A stretch of DNA of 5,823 nt from Victivallales bacterium. Lineage in GTDB: Bacteria; Verrucomicrobiota; Lentisphaeria; Oligosphaerales; Oligosphaeraceae. The stretch lies in contig CAAGGB010000121.1 of the NCBI GenBank assembly GCA_900769285.1, positions 1 to 5,823 on the forward strand, given 5' to 3'. The notes under the pieces are model-generated. The model had not been told where the DNA came from, searched no databases, and worked only from the letters and a program-made list of their open reading frames with translations. The position numbers were made by a program, and so were the translations under genes. Numbering within the stretch: the first letter of the stretch is position 1; every line of letters starts with the position of its first letter. Shown piece by piece: positions 4,491 to 5,823 of the stretch.

Positions 4491-5823
4491 TGGTGACGGC
4501 GGACGGCGGCACGGGGGGGACGCCGGCCATCCTGGAGGCGCTGCGGCGCCATTTCGGCCACACGGCGTTCCGCGAGGGCCAGGAGGAGGTCGTCCGGCGC
4601 ATCCTGGCCGGCGAGGAGCTGTGCGTCGTCATGCCGACAGGCGCCGGCAAGTCGCTCTGCTACCAGTTGCCCGCGATGATGCGCCCCGGCTACACGCTCG
4701 TCATCTCCCCGCTCATCGCCCTCATGAAGGATCAGGTCGACGCCCTCAATGCGCGTGGCCTCCCCGCCGCCTGCCTCAACAGCGCCGTCACGCTCGCGCA
4801 GCAGACCGCCGCCATGCGCGCCGCCGCCGACGGACAGCTCAAATTCCTCTACCTCGCACCCGAGCGCTTCCGCTCCGCCCAGTTCAACGACTTCCTCGAC
4901 CAGCACCACCCCGCGCTGGTCGTCGTCGACGAGGCGCACTGCATCAGCCAGTGGGGCCATGACTTCCGACCCGACTACCAGCGCATCTGGCAGAGCACGC
5001 CCGTCCTCCGCCACCTGCAGGTCTGCGCGTTCACCGCCACCGCCACGCCCCATGTCCGCGACGACATCCGCGAGCAGCTCGGTCGGCCCGGCATGGACGA
5101 CATCGTCACCGGCTTCCGACGGCCTAACCTGCGCTTCTCCGTCCTCTCCTGCCGCGGGAAGCAGGACAAGCTGGATGTCGTCGAGACGCTCCTCGCCAAG
5201 CGCGTCCCGACGCTCATCTACTGCTCGACCCGCAAGGAGACCGAGCAGCTCGCCGGACGGCTCGGCCTCCGCATGTACCACGCCGGCATGGCCGAGGCCG
5301 CCCGCCGCCAGGCGCAGGACTACTTCGTCTCGGACGCCTGCCCGACCCTCGTCGCCACCAACGCCTTCGGCATGGGCATCGACCGCGCCGACGTCCGGCA
5401 GGTCATCCACTTCAATGTCCCCGGCAGCCTCGAGGCCTACTACCAGGAGGCCGGACGCGCCGGACGCGACGGCCTCCCCGCCGACTGCGTCCTCATCGAC
5501 AGCTACGTCGACGTCCGCATCCAGGAGTACCTCATGGACGTCAACAACCCGCCCTTCGAGGTCGTCGCCGCCGTCCTCGAGCAACTGCGGCGCGACTGCC
5601 GCGCCGACGGCAGTTGCCTCTGGTGGCCCGAGGCCGCCTACGAGGAGCTCGGCGAACGCGCCAAGTGCGCCGCGCAGGTCGGCACCGCCATGCGCATCCT
5701 GGAGCGCCAGGGGCTCCTCCAGCGCGCCTTCACCCACGTCGGCGGCCCGCTCGGCAGCCTCCGGCTCCTCGCGCCACTCGCGCAGGTCGAGGCCGACCAC
5801 GCCGCCCAGCGCACCCAGCGCGA
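4490..5823 (+). CDS. recQ: RecQ-family ATP-dependent DNA helicase, 3' partial
   Basis: A superfamily 2, 3'-5' DNA helicase for recombination and fork repair; 444 residues are visible and the frame is open to the window end. Motifs in order: F-R-x-GQ (27-31, motif 0), MPTGAGKSLCYQLPA (48-62, Walker A with K54), SPLIALMKDQV (motif Ia), VVVDEAHCISQWGHDFRPDY (Walker B D147-E148, with the RecQ aromatic-rich loop directly after), AFTATATP (motif III), IYCSTRKETE (IV), VATNAFGMGID (V) and QEAGRAGRDG (319-328, VI). After motif VI comes DSYVDVRIQEYLMDVNNPP and then a stretch resembling a winged helix (about 390-420). The remaining Cys (333, 370, 376, 393) do not form the C-x2-C zinc cluster of classical RecQ. 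The ATG overlaps the ftsY TGA by one base. The gene is a clear RecQ relative, but it may belong to a zinc-less subfamily. The downstream end and any HRDC domain are outside the window. Confidence 0.9.
   Translation, partial: MVTADGGTGGTPAILEALRRHFGHTAFREGQEEVVRRILAGEELCVVMPTGAGKSLCYQLPAMMRPGYTLVISPLIALMKDQVDALNARGLPAACLNSAVTLAQQTAAMRAAADGQLKFLYLAPERFRSAQFNDFLDQHHPALVVVDEAHCISQWGHDFRPDYQRIWQSTPVLRHLQVCAFTATATPHVRDDIREQLGRPGMDDIVTGFRRPNLRFSVLSCRGKQDKLDVVETLLAKRVPTLIYCSTRKETEQLAGRLGLRMYHAGMAEAARRQAQDYFVSDACPTLVATNAFGMGIDRADVRQVIHFNVPGSLEAYYQEAGRAGRDGLPADCVLIDSYVDVRIQEYLMDVNNPPFEVVAAVLEQLRRDCRADGSCLWWPEAAYEELGERAKCAAQVGTAMRILERQGLLQRAFTHVGGPLGSLRLLAPLAQVEADHAAQRTQR

Noticed and set aside
4391..5800. 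469-codon open frame on the minus strand across recQ
   Set aside because: Same antisense effect of NNC codons; low-complexity translation opposite an intact RecQ motif series.

Overview
The window is strongly GC-rich bacterial DNA with all convincing genes on the + strand. It most likely comes from a chromosome of the PVC superphylum, with Lentisphaerota or Kiritimatiellota as the best guess. The main reason is the first gene, a type II pseudopilin-like protein ending in the H-X9-DG motif; that family is greatly expanded in Lentisphaerae and Planctomycetes. The tight ribBA-ribH-nusB-ftsY order fits such a genome, but I could not check it against relatives. The phylum call is inference.

Layout: (1) bases 1-644 hold the 3' part of the H-X9-DG protein gene. 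(2) Bases 645-998 are non-coding. They hold two hairpins just after the first gene, a short direct repeat, a good sigma70-type promoter (871-899) and a strong compound hairpin (914-957) that would sit at the very 5' end of the transcript. (3) Bases 999-4490 hold four co-directional housekeeping genes: ribBA (bifunctional DHBP synthase/GTP cyclohydrolase II), ribH (lumazine synthase), nusB (transcription antitermination factor) and ftsY (SRP receptor). The gaps are 60, 98 and 64 bases and contain no clear terminator. (4) From 4490 to the window end is a RecQ-family helicase gene that overlaps the ftsY stop by one base and runs off the right edge.

Function: RibBA makes both branch precursors of riboflavin (3,4-dihydroxy-2-butanone 4-phosphate from ribulose 5-phosphate, and the first pyrimidine intermediate from GTP). 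RibH joins the butanone phosphate to the later pyrimidine intermediate to give 6,7-dimethyl-8-ribityllumazine. RibD and riboflavin synthase must be encoded elsewhere. NusB and FtsY serve rRNA transcription and membrane protein targeting, and RecQ serves DNA repair. The cluster is therefore a mixed housekeeping operon.

I see no wholly new system, mobile element, CRISPR array or RNA gene. The points most worth a second look are the structured ribBA leader that does not resemble the FMN riboswitch, an exact 33-bp tandem repeat extending the NusB C-terminus, a changed TGQN motif in FtsY, and a RecQ that seems to lack the zinc-binding cysteines in the part visible here.
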